This document shows, one piece after another, positions 1 to 8,506 of a DNA stretch of 64,000 nucleotides. The DNA comes from Streptomyces monomycini (GTDB lineage Bacteria; Actinomycetota; Actinomycetes; Streptomycetales; Streptomycetaceae). The stretch lies in assembly GCF_022271435.1 (NCBI RefSeq), contig NZ_JAFIQY010000011.1:62001-126000 (forward strand), read 5' to 3'. The stretch's first letter is position 1. The number at the start of each line of letters is the position of its first letter. Below the pieces are notes generated by a model that saw only the letters and a list, made by a program, of their open reading frames with translations, was not told where the DNA came from and searched no databases. A program made the position numbers and the translations under genes.

Positions 1-2
1 AC

Positions 3-50
3 GCCTACCGGCACGGTCTCGCACAACCGCCCGGCTCGTCCATCACCTGA
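3..50 (+). CDS. C-terminal tail of a gene entering from the left (uncertain)
   Basis: The third forward frame is open from the window edge to a TGA at 48-50 and would encode 15 residues ending GSSIT. Most codons end in G or C, as expected for a real gene here. The frame would converge on the response regulator gene that ends at 86. Too little remains to assign a function. CitB/DcuR-type systems often sit beside the transporter they control, but the sequence does not show that here. Confidence 0.3.
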   Translation, partial: AYRHGLAQPPGSSIT

Positions 51-85
51 TGGGGTGAAGAGCCCGCGAGAACGGCGCCCGGCCG

Positions 86-760
86 TCAGACCCAGACGTA
101 ACGGTGTTCGGGGCGGCCGGTCTCCCCGTACCGGAGACTGAGGCGGACCCGTCCGGCCCGTTCGAGAAGCTTGAGGTAGCGCTGCGCGGTCTGCCGGCTC
201 AGGCCCGCCTGCCGGGCCACCTCCTGGGCGGACAGCGGCGCGTCCGCCGAGCGCAGAACGGACCGCACCCGGTCGGCGGTGGCCGTCGAATGCCCCTTGG
301 GCAGCTCCGCGGGGCCGGCGTTGACGGCACCCAGCGCCCCGAAGAGCCGGTCGACTTCGGACTGTTCGGCCTGGCCACCGCCCTCGAAGGTGCGGTGCAG
401 GGCCGCGTAACCCTCCAGCTTGGAGCGGAGACCGGCGAACGTGAACGGCTTGACCAGGTACTGCAACGCCCCGTGACGCATGGCCGCGTGGACGGTCACG
501 ATGTCACGCGCCGCGGTCACCATGATCACATCGGTCTGCAAGCCGCGCTGCCGTAGCCGTGCGACGAGCTGGAGGCCGGTCTCGTCGGGCAGGTAGTGGT
601 CCAGCAGGACGAGATCGACGGAGGCGGCCTCCAGGGCGTCCAGGGCCTCGGCGGCGGAGTGGGCGAGGCGGCTGACGCGGAAACCCGGGACCTTGGCGAC
701 ATACGCGGCATTGATCTCGGCGACCCGTACGTCGTCGTCCACGACCAGTACGTCGATCAT
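86..760 (-). CDS. Response regulator, CitB/DcuR family
   Basis: This is a 224-residue cytoplasmic two-component response regulator. The receiver domain covers roughly residues 1-120, with the acidic pocket at D8-D10, the likely phosphoacceptor D54 in LLDHYLPDE, and the conserved Lys in LVKPF. The C-terminal part (about 165-220) has a winged-helix region, LSAQEVARQAGLSRQTAQRY, as in CitB, DctR and DcuR, which regulate citrate or C4-dicarboxylate uptake. Its ATG overlaps the stop of the upstream kinase by 4 bp (ATGA), so the two are translationally coupled. The family assignment is firm. The regulated substrate is inferred from the family only. Confidence 0.9.
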   Translation of the reverse strand: MIDVLVVDDDVRVAEINAAYVAKVPGFRVSRLAHSAAEALDALEAASVDLVLLDHYLPDETGLQLVARLRQRGLQTDVIMVTAARDIVTVHAAMRHGALQYLVKPFTFAGLRSKLEGYAALHRTFEGGGQAEQSEVDRLFGALGAVNAGPAELPKGHSTATADRVRSVLRSADAPLSAQEVARQAGLSRQTAQRYLKLLERAGRVRLSLRYGETGRPEHRYVWV

Positions 761-2517
761 CGCGCGCCTCTTGAGCCGTCACCACGGCCGTCGCGCCTAC
801 GTCCCTCCGGGGCGCGTGCGCCCGCATCGGCGCCACCGCCCGGGATCTCCTCCGAGAGCGCGTCGGACAGCGCATCAGGGAGCGTGACGGTGAACTCCGC
901 GCCACCGCCGGGGCTCCCGGTCACCTCGGCGGTGCCTCCGTACCGTTCGGCCAGGCGGCGTACGAGTGCGAGGCCGATCCCGCGCTGCCCGTGAGCAGGG
1001 GGTTCCTTGGTCGTCCAGCCTTCGGTGAAAATGTCCGCGCGCCGAGCCTCCGGCACTCCGGGTCCGTTGTCACGGACCCGGACGACCGCGGTGCGGTCCT
1101 CGGCGCGCATCTCGACCTCCACGCACGCCCCGGGGCTGCCTGCCGTGGCGTCCAGCGCGTTGTCGACCAGGTTGCCCAGGACGGTGACCAGGCTGTGCGG
1201 ATCCACCACCCGGTCCGGCAGGCGGCTGCCGGGCGCGATGCTCAACGAGACGCCGCGCTCGGTGGCGACCGTCGCCTTGCCGACCAGCAAGGACGCCAGC
1301 AACGGATCGTGCACCCGCTCGGTGACCTGCTCGGCCGTCGCCCGGTGCACGCCCACCGCCTGGGTCACGAACTCCACGGCCTCCTCGTGCAGCCCCAGTT
1401 CCAGCAGACCGAGCAGAGTGTGGAGGCGGTTGGCGTGCTCGTGGTCCTGGGCGCGCAGGGCGTCGATGAGCCCCCGGGTGCCGTCCAGCTCACGGCCCAG
1501 CCGCTCCAGCTCGGTACGGTCGCGCAACGTCACCACGGCCCCTCCGTCGTCGGTCGGCATCCGGTTGGCCACCAGGACGCGCTGCCCGCTGACGGTGAGC
1601 AGGTCGGCGCCGCTGACCCGCCCGGAGAGCACTTCCGCGGTACGGCCGGGCGGCAGCGCTTCCGCCAAGGGGCGGCCGGTGTCCTCGGAACGCAGGTCCA
1701 GCAGGCGCTGCGCCTCGTCGTTCAGCAGACGGATACGGCCGTGCGCGTCGAGCGCGACAAAACCCTCCCGGATGCCGTGCAGCATCGCCTCGCGCTCGGT
1801 GAGCAGTGCGGAGATGTCCGAGAAGGCCAGGTCATGCGTACGGCGCTGGAGACGTCGGGCGACCAGGTAGGCGGCCAGCGCCCCGACGGCGAGCGCCCCG
1901 CCCGCGTAGGCGAGCAGCTGGGGCACGGTGCTGAGCAGCCGCTGCTGCACGCTCTCGTACGCGATGCCGACCGAGACGGCGCCGACGATCTTCCCCGCTT
2001 CGTCCCGCAGTGGCACCTTCCCGCGCGCGGAGCGGCCCAGAGTGCCCTCGTCGATCTGCATGACCTCGTGGCCCGCCAGGACGCCACGGGGATCGGTGGA
2101 GACGTGCCGCCCGATCTCGTCCGGATCGGTGTGCGACCAGCGCACTCCGTGCGTATCCATGATCACGACGTACTCCGCTCCGGTGGCACGGCGGATCCGT
2201 TCCGCCTCGTTCTGGACGGGGCCGCCGCGGCCCGGGCGGGAGCTTTCCAGCGCGTCGTCGAGACGTGACTCGGCGGCGGTGGTCTGGGCGATGGCCAAGG
2301 CGCGGCGCATCGCCTGGTCGTCGAGCTGGGCGCTGAGCGGAGCGAGGAAGAGGCCGGTGGCGAGCGCCGTGACGCCGGCGGCGATGGCCAGCTGCATCAG
2401 CAGCACCTGCGCGAAGACGCGGCGCGGCCAGCCCACGCGGAGACGCAGCGCCGACAGCACGGCACGCAGCGTCGACAGCGCGGCAGGCGGCCCGCCGCTC
2501 TCGGCCTTTTCGCTCAT
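757..2517 (-). CDS. Sensor histidine kinase, DcuS/CitA type
   Basis: This is a 586-residue membrane kinase, the partner of the downstream regulator. A transmembrane helix near 36-60 is followed by a periplasmic-type sensor domain (about 60-200, with GAEYVVIMD and VGIAYESV), a second helix near 200-225, a PAS domain (about 245-340), the phosphoacceptor region DHEHANRLH typical of the CitA/DcuS class, and an HATPase domain with DNALDA, DNGPGVP and GIGLALV. An upstream in-frame ATG at 2619 would add 34 Pro/Arg-rich residues. The start at 2517 is preferred because recognisable sequence begins there, although no strong ribosome site is visible at either. The ligand is probably citrate or a C4-dicarboxylate by family. 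The 2518-2869 gap upstream holds no gene that I can support. Confidence 0.88.
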   Translation of the reverse strand: MSEKAESGGPPAALSTLRAVLSALRLRVGWPRRVFAQVLLMQLAIAAGVTALATGLFLAPLSAQLDDQAMRRALAIAQTTAAESRLDDALESSRPGRGGPVQNEAERIRRATGAEYVVIMDTHGVRWSHTDPDEIGRHVSTDPRGVLAGHEVMQIDEGTLGRSARGKVPLRDEAGKIVGAVSVGIAYESVQQRLLSTVPQLLAYAGGALAVGALAAYLVARRLQRRTHDLAFSDISALLTEREAMLHGIREGFVALDAHGRIRLLNDEAQRLLDLRSEDTGRPLAEALPPGRTAEVLSGRVSGADLLTVSGQRVLVANRMPTDDGGAVVTLRDRTELERLGRELDGTRGLIDALRAQDHEHANRLHTLLGLLELGLHEEAVEFVTQAVGVHRATAEQVTERVHDPLLASLLVGKATVATERGVSLSIAPGSRLPDRVVDPHSLVTVLGNLVDNALDATAGSPGACVEVEMRAEDRTAVVRVRDNGPGVPEARRADIFTEGWTTKEPPAHGQRGIGLALVRRLAERYGGTAEVTGSPGGGAEFTVTLPDALSDALSEEIPGGGADAGARAPEGRRRDGRGDGSRGAR

Positions 2518-2869
2518 ACGAACGAACAGTAAGCGGGGCGGGGTGTGGCTCGGTAGTCGCGGAGATCGTGGGCGGGGTGGCCGAGGCGCCTGTGGGCAAG
2601 TGGCGAGGCAGTTGTCCACAGGGCTTTCGCGAGCTTCCTCGGCGTGGTTAACCTCGGAGAGTCACAGAGAGTTACCAAACGCTAGCGATGGAGGGGCCGG
2701 CGGTCGGCGGGGAGTTCCACCGGTTCGGATCAAGGAGGGCGTCATGGGGGCGAAGGCGGCGGGCGGGGCTGGAAGGTGCCGCGGAGGGCTCGGGAGATGC
2801 GGAAAAGGCGGAGAGTACGGAGAACGACGGATCCGCAGAGGTCGCAGAGGGTGCGGTCAAACGCTTGGA

Positions 2870-3886
2870 TCAGTTGAGCGGGCGTACGGAGAGCACGGCC
2901 ATCCGGGCGGGTGTGCCGAGCGGAGAACCGCAGCTGACCGGCGCCGAGGTGCCGTCGGCGCGCTGCTGGACGGTGACCAGCCAGGACCGGCCGTCGCTGT
3001 GCGTGACGGTGACGACCCAGGTGGGGGCGGGCTCCTCGTGGCGGGCGGCCGCCGGGGGCATCGGGGCCGCCGCAGTGGTGTCCTTGCGGCGAAGCCCTTC
3101 CGTCGTCTCGTCCGCGTGATCACCGTCGCGGTCAGGAGGCGGTACGGATTCGCTGTGCACGACGTCGATCGCGTCCGCCCGGTCCTCGCCTGTCAGCTCG
3201 CGAACGGCGAGGTCGGCAGCCTGCGCCGGGCGCTCCCAGGTCGAGCGGCCACGGCAGTGGTCCAGGAGGATCCGACCGTCCCGTGCCGACGCCACGGCCT
3301 CCTTGACCAGCGGAGCGGAAGCCCGCCCGTAGGCGTAGCCGTACGGGAGGACGAAGAGGGTGGGGGAGAAGCGGTGACCGCCGATGTGGGTGACCTCCCA
3401 CGCCTCGGTGCCGCTGTCGGCGAGTTCGGAGGCCAGCGGACGTCCGAGGACGGCGCAGCAGCGGTCCCGCTTGCCGTTGGTGCAGACGAAGACCAGCGGC
3501 TCACCGTCATACGCATCCCAGAGCCCACCGTGCTCGCCCGCGCCCAACCGGGCGAAGTCGAGGTGCAGCAGGGCTTCCGGGTCGGCGACGGAGGTGGTCC
3601 GGATCCAGGAGTGGCTGGGTGCGGTGTGGGCGAGAAAAGCCCTGCGGGCGGGGGCCCCGTGACAGTCCGCGTGCCGGCCCGGCCGGCGGACGAGGGCCAC
3701 GCGTACGCCCGTGTTGTCCGCCGCCGCTTCCAGGGCCCGGCCGATGCGAGGGTCGAGGTGGCTCTCGGTCAGCGCTTCGGTGCCCCAGGGCCCGGTCTGC
3801 TCGACGAGCAGCCAGGTCCGGGCGGTGGCCGAAGTGCCCGCGACGGGCTCGGCGGCATCGCGGGAAGCGGTTGCGCACGTGCTCAC
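2870..3886 (-). CDS. Sucrase/ferredoxin-like protein (thioredoxin-like ferredoxin)
   Basis: This 338-residue protein matches the sucrase/ferredoxin-like family. The thioredoxin-like [2Fe-2S] ferredoxin module is recognisable from CTNGKRDRCCAVLGRP, where the cysteines lie in the cluster-binding segment, and from HIGGHRFSPTLFVLP. A further Cys-containing stretch, RHADCHGAPARRAF, precedes it. The C-terminal 70 residues are variable and hydrophilic. Translation starts at a GTG directly abutting a likely iron box, leaving no room for a Shine-Dalgarno site between them, so a leaderless transcript is probable. A role in iron-linked electron transfer is an inference from the fold and the operator. 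The enzymatic partner is unknown. Confidence 0.85.
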   Translation of the reverse strand: MSTCATASRDAAEPVAGTSATARTWLLVEQTGPWGTEALTESHLDPRIGRALEAAADNTGVRVALVRRPGRHADCHGAPARRAFLAHTAPSHSWIRTTSVADPEALLHLDFARLGAGEHGGLWDAYDGEPLVFVCTNGKRDRCCAVLGRPLASELADSGTEAWEVTHIGGHRFSPTLFVLPYGYAYGRASAPLVKEAVASARDGRILLDHCRGRSTWERPAQAADLAVRELTGEDRADAIDVVHSESVPPPDRDGDHADETTEGLRRKDTTAAAPMPPAAARHEEPAPTWVVTVTHSDGRSWLVTVQQRADGTSAPVSCGSPLGTPARMAVLSVRPLN

Positions 3887-3905
3887 ATAGGTAACCCTAA
3901 CCTGC
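3887..3905. promoter_or_regulatory. Putative iron box (DmdR/IdeR-type operator)
   Basis: The plus strand reads ATAGGTAACCCTAACCTGC. Its complement contains AGGTTAGGGTTACCT, close to the interrupted palindrome recognised by the DtxR/IdeR/DmdR1 iron repressors (about 14 of 19 positions agree with the consensus as I recall it). It lies immediately upstream of the GTG of the ferredoxin-like gene, where a bound repressor would block transcription. Iron-dependent repression is inferred. Confidence 0.6.
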
Positions 3906-4086
3906 CCCGGAGCGACGGGAATCCCGAACCGAAACCGCGTGCAGCGGGGACCGGAGACGCGCGGATCGGGAGACGTACAGGGAGTCGAGCGGGGTGGGTG
4001 CCGAACCGAATTGAGGATCGGGTTACTTCGCCGATGGGGCGCTTGCGGTTGTCGCTCGGGGCGGGCGTCCCCGGGACACGCCTCGC

Positions 4087-4388
4087 CACCCCGGTCTCGG
4101 CGCGCAGCCGACAGGCCAGCGCCTTGACCTCGGCGGCTTGCAGTGGTGTGAACGAGGCGGGACGGCCGCAGCCTCTGCGGTCTTTGATCCCGGGGAAGCC
4201 CTCCTGGACGAACCGGCCTCGCCGGCGGCGCGCGGTGTCCAGGTGCAGTACCGTCTCCCGGGCGATGCGCGCGTTGGAGCGTCCGCGAGCGCCGTGGAGC
4301 ACCACCTGGGCGCCCGCACCCGCAGCTGGTGCTTGGTCTCGTGGCCGTAGGCCATCTTCTTCAACAGCACGCGTTCGGCGGCGCTCAA
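4087..4388 (-). pseudogene. IS630-family transposase remnant (N-terminal part, frameshifted)
   Basis: Read on the minus strand, one frame begins LSAAERVLLKKMAYGHETKHQ and, after a shift near 4310, another continues with VVLHGARGRSNARIARE, then KDRRGCGRPASFTPLQAAEV and KALACRLRAETG. Together these match the N-terminal helix-turn-helix half of IS630-type transposases. The shift looks like two extra bases in a CCC run where HQLRVRAQVVL would otherwise be read through. The catalytic DDE half and the terminal repeats are missing, so the element is dead. The surrounding 3906-4086 and 4389-4648 contain no gene I can support. Confidence 0.65.
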
Positions 4389-4648
4389 GGCTCTTCGGGC
4401 AGGCAGCGCGGACGGGCATGGCGGGCGAACCGATCGGCCGAAGTGGATCACTGGCACGCCACAGCCTGCCCCGCCCGCGGAGGCGGAGCCCAGACGTCGT
4501 GGCTGGGCTCGGCATCCCGTGCCATGAGCACCGGGTGGGGGCAGACGGCCCTGACCGCAGTTGTGTGAAGGCCGGAGCGGCGACTGCCCGGAGGCCGTTG
4601 GGGCTCTGGGGATTCCGCCCACCCCCGCGTACGGCCAATGCTCCTGCT

Positions 4649-5278
4649 TCAGGGCCGGTAGACGCACTCCGCCAGCGTCGCGTGCTTCTTCCAGCCCAGC
4701 GTCTCGTACAGCGCGCGCCCGGCGTCGGTCGCGCCGAGAACGCCGAGGACCGCGCCCTCCTCCAGGGCGCGGTCGGCAAGCGTACGCATCACGAAGTCGC
4801 CCAGCCCACGCCGCCGATGGGCCTCCTCGGTCACCACCCGGTCCACGACCGCAGCTCCCCCGAGGGACGCCATCTGCCCCTGGGCCGCCTGCTCGCCCGC
4901 CGCATCCAGCACCCGAGCGTAGGTGACGGCTCCCATGGTCTCCACGGTCGCGGTGTACCCCTCAGGCGCGACCGGATCCGTGGCCATCAGGTCAACGGCC
5001 ATCAGGTGGCCGCTCTCCTTCCAGGCCCACCCCTGGGGCAGCCAGGGCTCGATGTCCTCCGGCTCCGCGGGCATCTTCATCCAAGTCCGCGGCTCGGAGA
5101 CCGAGGCCGTGGCGCTGCGGATCGACAACTCCTCGGCCTCGGGCAGGACATGGCGTCCCACTTCGTCGGCGTTGCCGGCCACCTCGACATAGAACCCCCA
5201 GGGCTTCTCGACGGGCGGGGGCGTCCGCCGGGACACGGCCCAGCCCGCCACCCAAGTCCCGACTATGTCCGCAACCAT
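4649..5278 (-). CDS. GNAT-family N-acetyltransferase
   Basis: This is a 209-residue protein with a C-terminal GNAT fold: ASLGGAAVVDRVVTEEAHRRRGLGDFVMR carries the acetyl-CoA pyrophosphate loop (RRRGLGDF), followed by LGVLGATDAGRALYETLGW. The N-terminal half, with PWGFYVEVAGNADEVGRHV and TWMKMPAEPEDIEPWLP, is not diagnostic. An earlier ATG at 5338 is rejected because ATG 5278 follows a strong GGGAGG site at a suitable distance. It lies beside a transposase remnant, and its acceptor substrate is unknown. The 5279-5548 stretch upstream holds no supported gene. Confidence 0.8.
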   Translation of the reverse strand: MVADIVGTWVAGWAVSRRTPPPVEKPWGFYVEVAGNADEVGRHVLPEAEELSIRSATASVSEPRTWMKMPAEPEDIEPWLPQGWAWKESGHLMAVDLMATDPVAPEGYTATVETMGAVTYARVLDAAGEQAAQGQMASLGGAAVVDRVVTEEAHRRRGLGDFVMRTLADRALEEGAVLGVLGATDAGRALYETLGWKKHATLAECVYRP

Positions 5279-5548
5279 CAAGTCCTCCCGAAGGTGTGGC
5301 CGTACAACGGCCAGGTAATAGACAGCGGCCGGGATCACGCATTAGGTCGTCGTGCAGTCCGGGGCATCTGTTTTGCCGGGGTGCAGCTCCTGAAGGGCAG
5401 TCGTGAAAGATCGCAAACAGCAGAACCGCCACCGGCCGGCAGCCATGACGAGGACACCGCCGCCCTGTTCACCTGCAGCCCGAAGGCACCCTGGACTGCG
5501 CCTCCGGGCCGGGGGAGCCGCTACTGGGGGGTGATGCTTCTGGGTGGG

Positions 5549-7159
5549 TCACGGTAGGGGCTGTGGTGGGCGTAGGCCTGTGTAGTGGCCGCTGGGGCGC
5601 AGGCGCATGGGGCGTTCGTCGTACTCCTCCAGCGCGTGGGCGATCCAGCCGGCGGTTCGGGCCACCGCGAAGACGGTTTCGCCGGCCTCGGGGATCATGC
5701 CGGACGAGACGGTCAGTACGCCCAGGGCGAGGTCGACGTTGGCGTGCAGCGTGGCGTGGCGGGCGGTCGTGGCGGCCACTTCGCGTGCGGCCCGCAGTGC
5801 TGGGCCGGCCTGGGGTACGTCCTCCAGGAGCCGGAACAGCGCGCGGGCGCGGGGGTCTTCGCCCTGGTAGACGCGGTGGCCGAGGCCGGGTACCCGGCGT
5901 CCGGCGCGCAGGTGGTCCGCCACCACGGCCGCCGCGCTGCCCCGTTCCAGTACCTCTTGGAGCATACGGTGGGTGAGGCTGCTCGCGGCGCCGTGCAGTG
6001 GGCCGTCCAGGGCGCCGAAACCGGCCGATACGACGGTGTACGGGTGGGCTCGCGCGGAGGCGGCCACCCGGGCGGCCAGGGTGGAGGCGGCCAGGTCGTG
6101 GTCGATGAGGAGGACGAGTGCCGCGGCCAGCACTCGTAGTGACGCCTCGTCAGGATGTTGTGCGGTGAGGCGTGACCACAGGCGGCGGACGATCGGGGAG
6201 GAGGTGCGGTCCGTACCGCTCTCCAGGCGGGGCAGGGCGTCGACGAGTACGGGGATGAGGGCGCGCGCCGTGCCCAGGACGGCGTCCTCGGACAGGTCGA
6301 AACGCAACGGGTCGGCGGAGGCCGCCGCCACCACCGCGACGCGCAGCCGGTCCATCGGGCCGCTGTGTGCGGGGAGTGCGTCGACTGCCCGTCGGGCGGC
6401 CGCGAGGGCTTCCTCCGGTGCGGTGAAGTGGGTCCCGGGGCGCAGTACGCCGGTCCAGAGCCACTCGGCGACCTCTTCGTAGCCGTAGTGGTCGGCCAAC
6501 TCGGTCGTGTCCACGCCGCGGAAGTAGCAGCGGTCCGCGTCGATGAGGGTGATGCCGGTACGGAGGGCCAGGTCGCCGCTGCCCGCGGGCGGCTCGCGGC
6601 GGGCGCCGCGGCGGGCGAGGGCGTCCACTTCCGCGGCGTCGAAGGTGCTGCCCCGGCCGCCGGGGGCCCGTCGGCTGGTCAGCTGGCCGCGGCTGACGTA
6701 TGCGTAGATCGTCTCCGGCTTCACTCCGAGCCGGTCGGCCGCTTCCCTGGTGGACAGCCGCCGCTCGCCGCCGGTCCTCTCTGGGGGGCTGCCTACTTCG
6801 CTGCCGATGTCTCCTTCACTGCTGACGCCCGCTGCGCTGCCGGTGCCTCCACCGCCACTGACGTCATGTCCGCCGGCATCGCCGTCTTTTCCTCCGGGGC
6901 CGCCAGTGCCACCGGCGCCGGTGGCGGCGCCACCGTTGCCTTCGCCGGAGCCGCCGCCGATGCCGGTACCTCCGCCGAGACTTCCGGCGTCCTCGCCGTC
7001 CTTGCCGCCATCGGCGCCTCCGAGATCGCGCGCGCCGCCCTTGCCGCCGTGGGCCTTTCCGAGACCGTCACCGCCGCATGCGTCGTCGCCAGGCCCTGCA
7101 GCCGCGCCACCCCCGGCCTCCTCAGCGCCCCCGCCATCATCCGTTTTGTGCTCCGCCAT
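5549..7159 (-). CDS. Citrate synthase-like protein with N-terminal DNA-binding domain
   Basis: This is a 536-residue fusion. Residues 2-130 are an extreme Gly/Ala/Asp-rich low-complexity tail. Residues about 134-185 (RLSTREAADRLGVKPETIYA, then YVSRGQLTSRR) form a MerR/excisionase-type helix-turn-helix. Residues about 195-536 are a citrate synthase domain with the catalytic pattern conserved: GPLHGAA (His), GLGHRVY (His) and HANVDLALG (Asp). Citrate synthases of this architecture occur in pairs in streptomycetes. The start at 7159 (weak AGGGTGG upstream) is preferred over the ATG at 7192, which would lie inside the palindrome. Transcription diverges from the second citrate synthase gene. Autoregulation through the palindrome is an inference. 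Confidence 0.85.
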   Translation of the reverse strand: MAEHKTDDGGGAEEAGGGAAAGPGDDACGGDGLGKAHGGKGGARDLGGADGGKDGEDAGSLGGGTGIGGGSGEGNGGAATGAGGTGGPGGKDGDAGGHDVSGGGGTGSAAGVSSEGDIGSEVGSPPERTGGERRLSTREAADRLGVKPETIYAYVSRGQLTSRRAPGGRGSTFDAAEVDALARRGARREPPAGSGDLALRTGITLIDADRCYFRGVDTTELADHYGYEEVAEWLWTGVLRPGTHFTAPEEALAAARRAVDALPAHSGPMDRLRVAVVAAASADPLRFDLSEDAVLGTARALIPVLVDALPRLESGTDRTSSPIVRRLWSRLTAQHPDEASLRVLAAALVLLIDHDLAASTLAARVAASARAHPYTVVSAGFGALDGPLHGAASSLTHRMLQEVLERGSAAAVVADHLRAGRRVPGLGHRVYQGEDPRARALFRLLEDVPQAGPALRAAREVAATTARHATLHANVDLALGVLTVSSGMIPEAGETVFAVARTAGWIAHALEEYDERPMRLRPSGHYTGLRPPQPLP

Positions 7160-7190
7160 GCCGTCCACCCTATCGATTGGCCCTGTACTC

Positions 7191-7209
7191 ATATTGATTC
7201 AATCAATAT
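7191..7209. promoter_or_regulatory. Perfect 19-bp palindrome between divergent citrate synthase genes
   Basis: ATATTGATTCAATCAATAT is a perfect inverted repeat of two 9-bp arms around a single central base. It is strikingly AT-rich in a GC-rich chromosome. It sits in the roughly 120-bp region separating two divergent citrate synthase-like genes, one of which encodes its own helix-turn-helix. Related half-sites (ATCAAT at 7242-7247, CGATTG at 7174-7179) flank it. An operator role is inferred. Confidence 0.6.
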
Positions 7210-7280
7210 TGACAGCGATACAGTCCAGAATAGACAGTCGGATCAATGGGGAACGCCCAGGAAAGACAGGGAGGACTGCC

Positions 7281-8447
7281 ATGTCGATTGCCGAGGCCGG
7301 TGCGACGTTCGACGCGCCCCGTGGGCTTGCGGGAGTGATCGTCACCGAGACCGAGCTGGGGGATGTGCGGGGCGGGGAGGGCTTCTACCACTACCGGCAG
7401 TACTCCGCCGTGGAGCTTGCGCAGAGTCGTTCCTTCGAGGACGTCTGGCACCTGATGTTCCGTGGGTACCTGCCGGACGCGGAGCAGCGCGCGGCCTTCG
7501 AGGCGGAGACCGTGGCGCTGCGTCATCTGCCCGACGCCGTACGGGACGCACTGCCCGGTATCGCCCGTGCGAGTGCCCGCAGCGGTCCGCTCGCCGGTCT
7601 GCGTACCGCGCTCTCCCTGTTCGGGGCGGCAGCGGACTTCCAGCCTCTCTACGACATCGACACCCGGCAGCGTGGCGTTGACGCGCTCGCCGCATGCGCC
7701 GCGGTCCCCACCGTGCTCACCGCGCTGCACCGCATCGGACGCGGCCTGGAGCCGGTCGAGCCGCGGGACGACCTCTCGTACGCCGCCAACTATCTGTACA
7801 TGCTCACCGGCGAGGAGCCCGACCCCGCGCGCACCAGCGCCATCGAGCGGTACCTGATCTCCACCGTCGACCACGGCTTCAACGCGTCGACGTTCACCGC
7901 CCGCGTCATCGCCTCCACGGGCGCCGACCTCGCGGCCTGCCTGGCGGGGGCGGTCGGCGCGCTCTCCGGGCCGCTGCACGGCGGCGCGCCCAGCCGGGCG
8001 CTGGATGCTCTCGACGCCATCGGCAGCCCGGACCGTATCGACGCCTGGATCCGCGAACGGGTCCGTTCGGGGGAGCGGATCATGGGTTTCGGGCACCCGG
8101 TCTACCGCACCGAGGACCCGCGTTCGCGGATGCTGCGCGATGTCGCCCGGGGGTTCGGCGGGCCGCTCGTGGACTTCGCGGTGCAGGTGGAGGAGCGGGT
8201 CGAGGCGCTGCTCGCCGAGCTCAAGCCCGGCCGGGAACTGCACACCAATGTCGAGTTCTACGCGGGTGTGGTGATGGAGCTGTGCGGCCTGCCGCGTGAG
8301 ATGTTCACTCCCACCTTCTGTGCGGCCCGGGTGGTCGGGTGGAGCGCCAATATCCTGGAACAGGCGGACGACTCGAAGATCATCCGCCCGGCGGCCCGCT
8401 ATGTCGGTCCGCCCCCGCCGCAGCCGGTACCCGCCGCGCTGAACTGA
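7281..8447 (+). CDS. Citrate synthase-like protein
   Basis: This is a 388-residue citrate synthase-fold protein without a DNA-binding extension. The start ATG follows GGGAGG with a good spacing. The substrate histidines are seen in LSGPLHGGAPSRAL and GFGHPVYRTEDPRS. At the position where most citrate synthases carry a catalytic Asp (NVDFY), this protein has Glu (NVEFY, about residue 323). It would condense acetyl-CoA or propionyl-CoA with oxaloacetate if active; citrate versus methylcitrate cannot be decided. It is transcribed divergently from the HTH-fused paralogue and is followed after 59 bp by a CobW GTPase gene. Confidence 0.88.
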   Translation: MSIAEAGATFDAPRGLAGVIVTETELGDVRGGEGFYHYRQYSAVELAQSRSFEDVWHLMFRGYLPDAEQRAAFEAETVALRHLPDAVRDALPGIARASARSGPLAGLRTALSLFGAAADFQPLYDIDTRQRGVDALAACAAVPTVLTALHRIGRGLEPVEPRDDLSYAANYLYMLTGEEPDPARTSAIERYLISTVDHGFNASTFTARVIASTGADLAACLAGAVGALSGPLHGGAPSRALDALDAIGSPDRIDAWIRERVRSGERIMGFGHPVYRTEDPRSRMLRDVARGFGGPLVDFAVQVEERVEALLAELKPGRELHTNVEFYAGVVMELCGLPREMFTPTFCAARVVGWSANILEQADDSKIIRPAARYVGPPPPQPVPAALN

Positions 8448-8506
8448 CGGCGTGCCGGACCGACGGCGCGCCGCCGACACCGACGTACGACGATGGAGGC
8501 GCCCCC

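Noticed and set aside
1928..5557. Very long open forward frame of about 1200 codons
   Set aside because: It is antisense to the kinase, ferredoxin-like and GNAT genes, has Arg/Ser/Pro-rich composition without domains, and results from GC-biased codons on the other strand.
6365..7681. Forward frame across the Gly-rich head of the HTH-citrate synthase
   Set aside because: The Ala/Gly/Thr-rich antisense translation follows from GC-rich low-complexity DNA and crosses the palindrome and the real start of the second citrate synthase gene.
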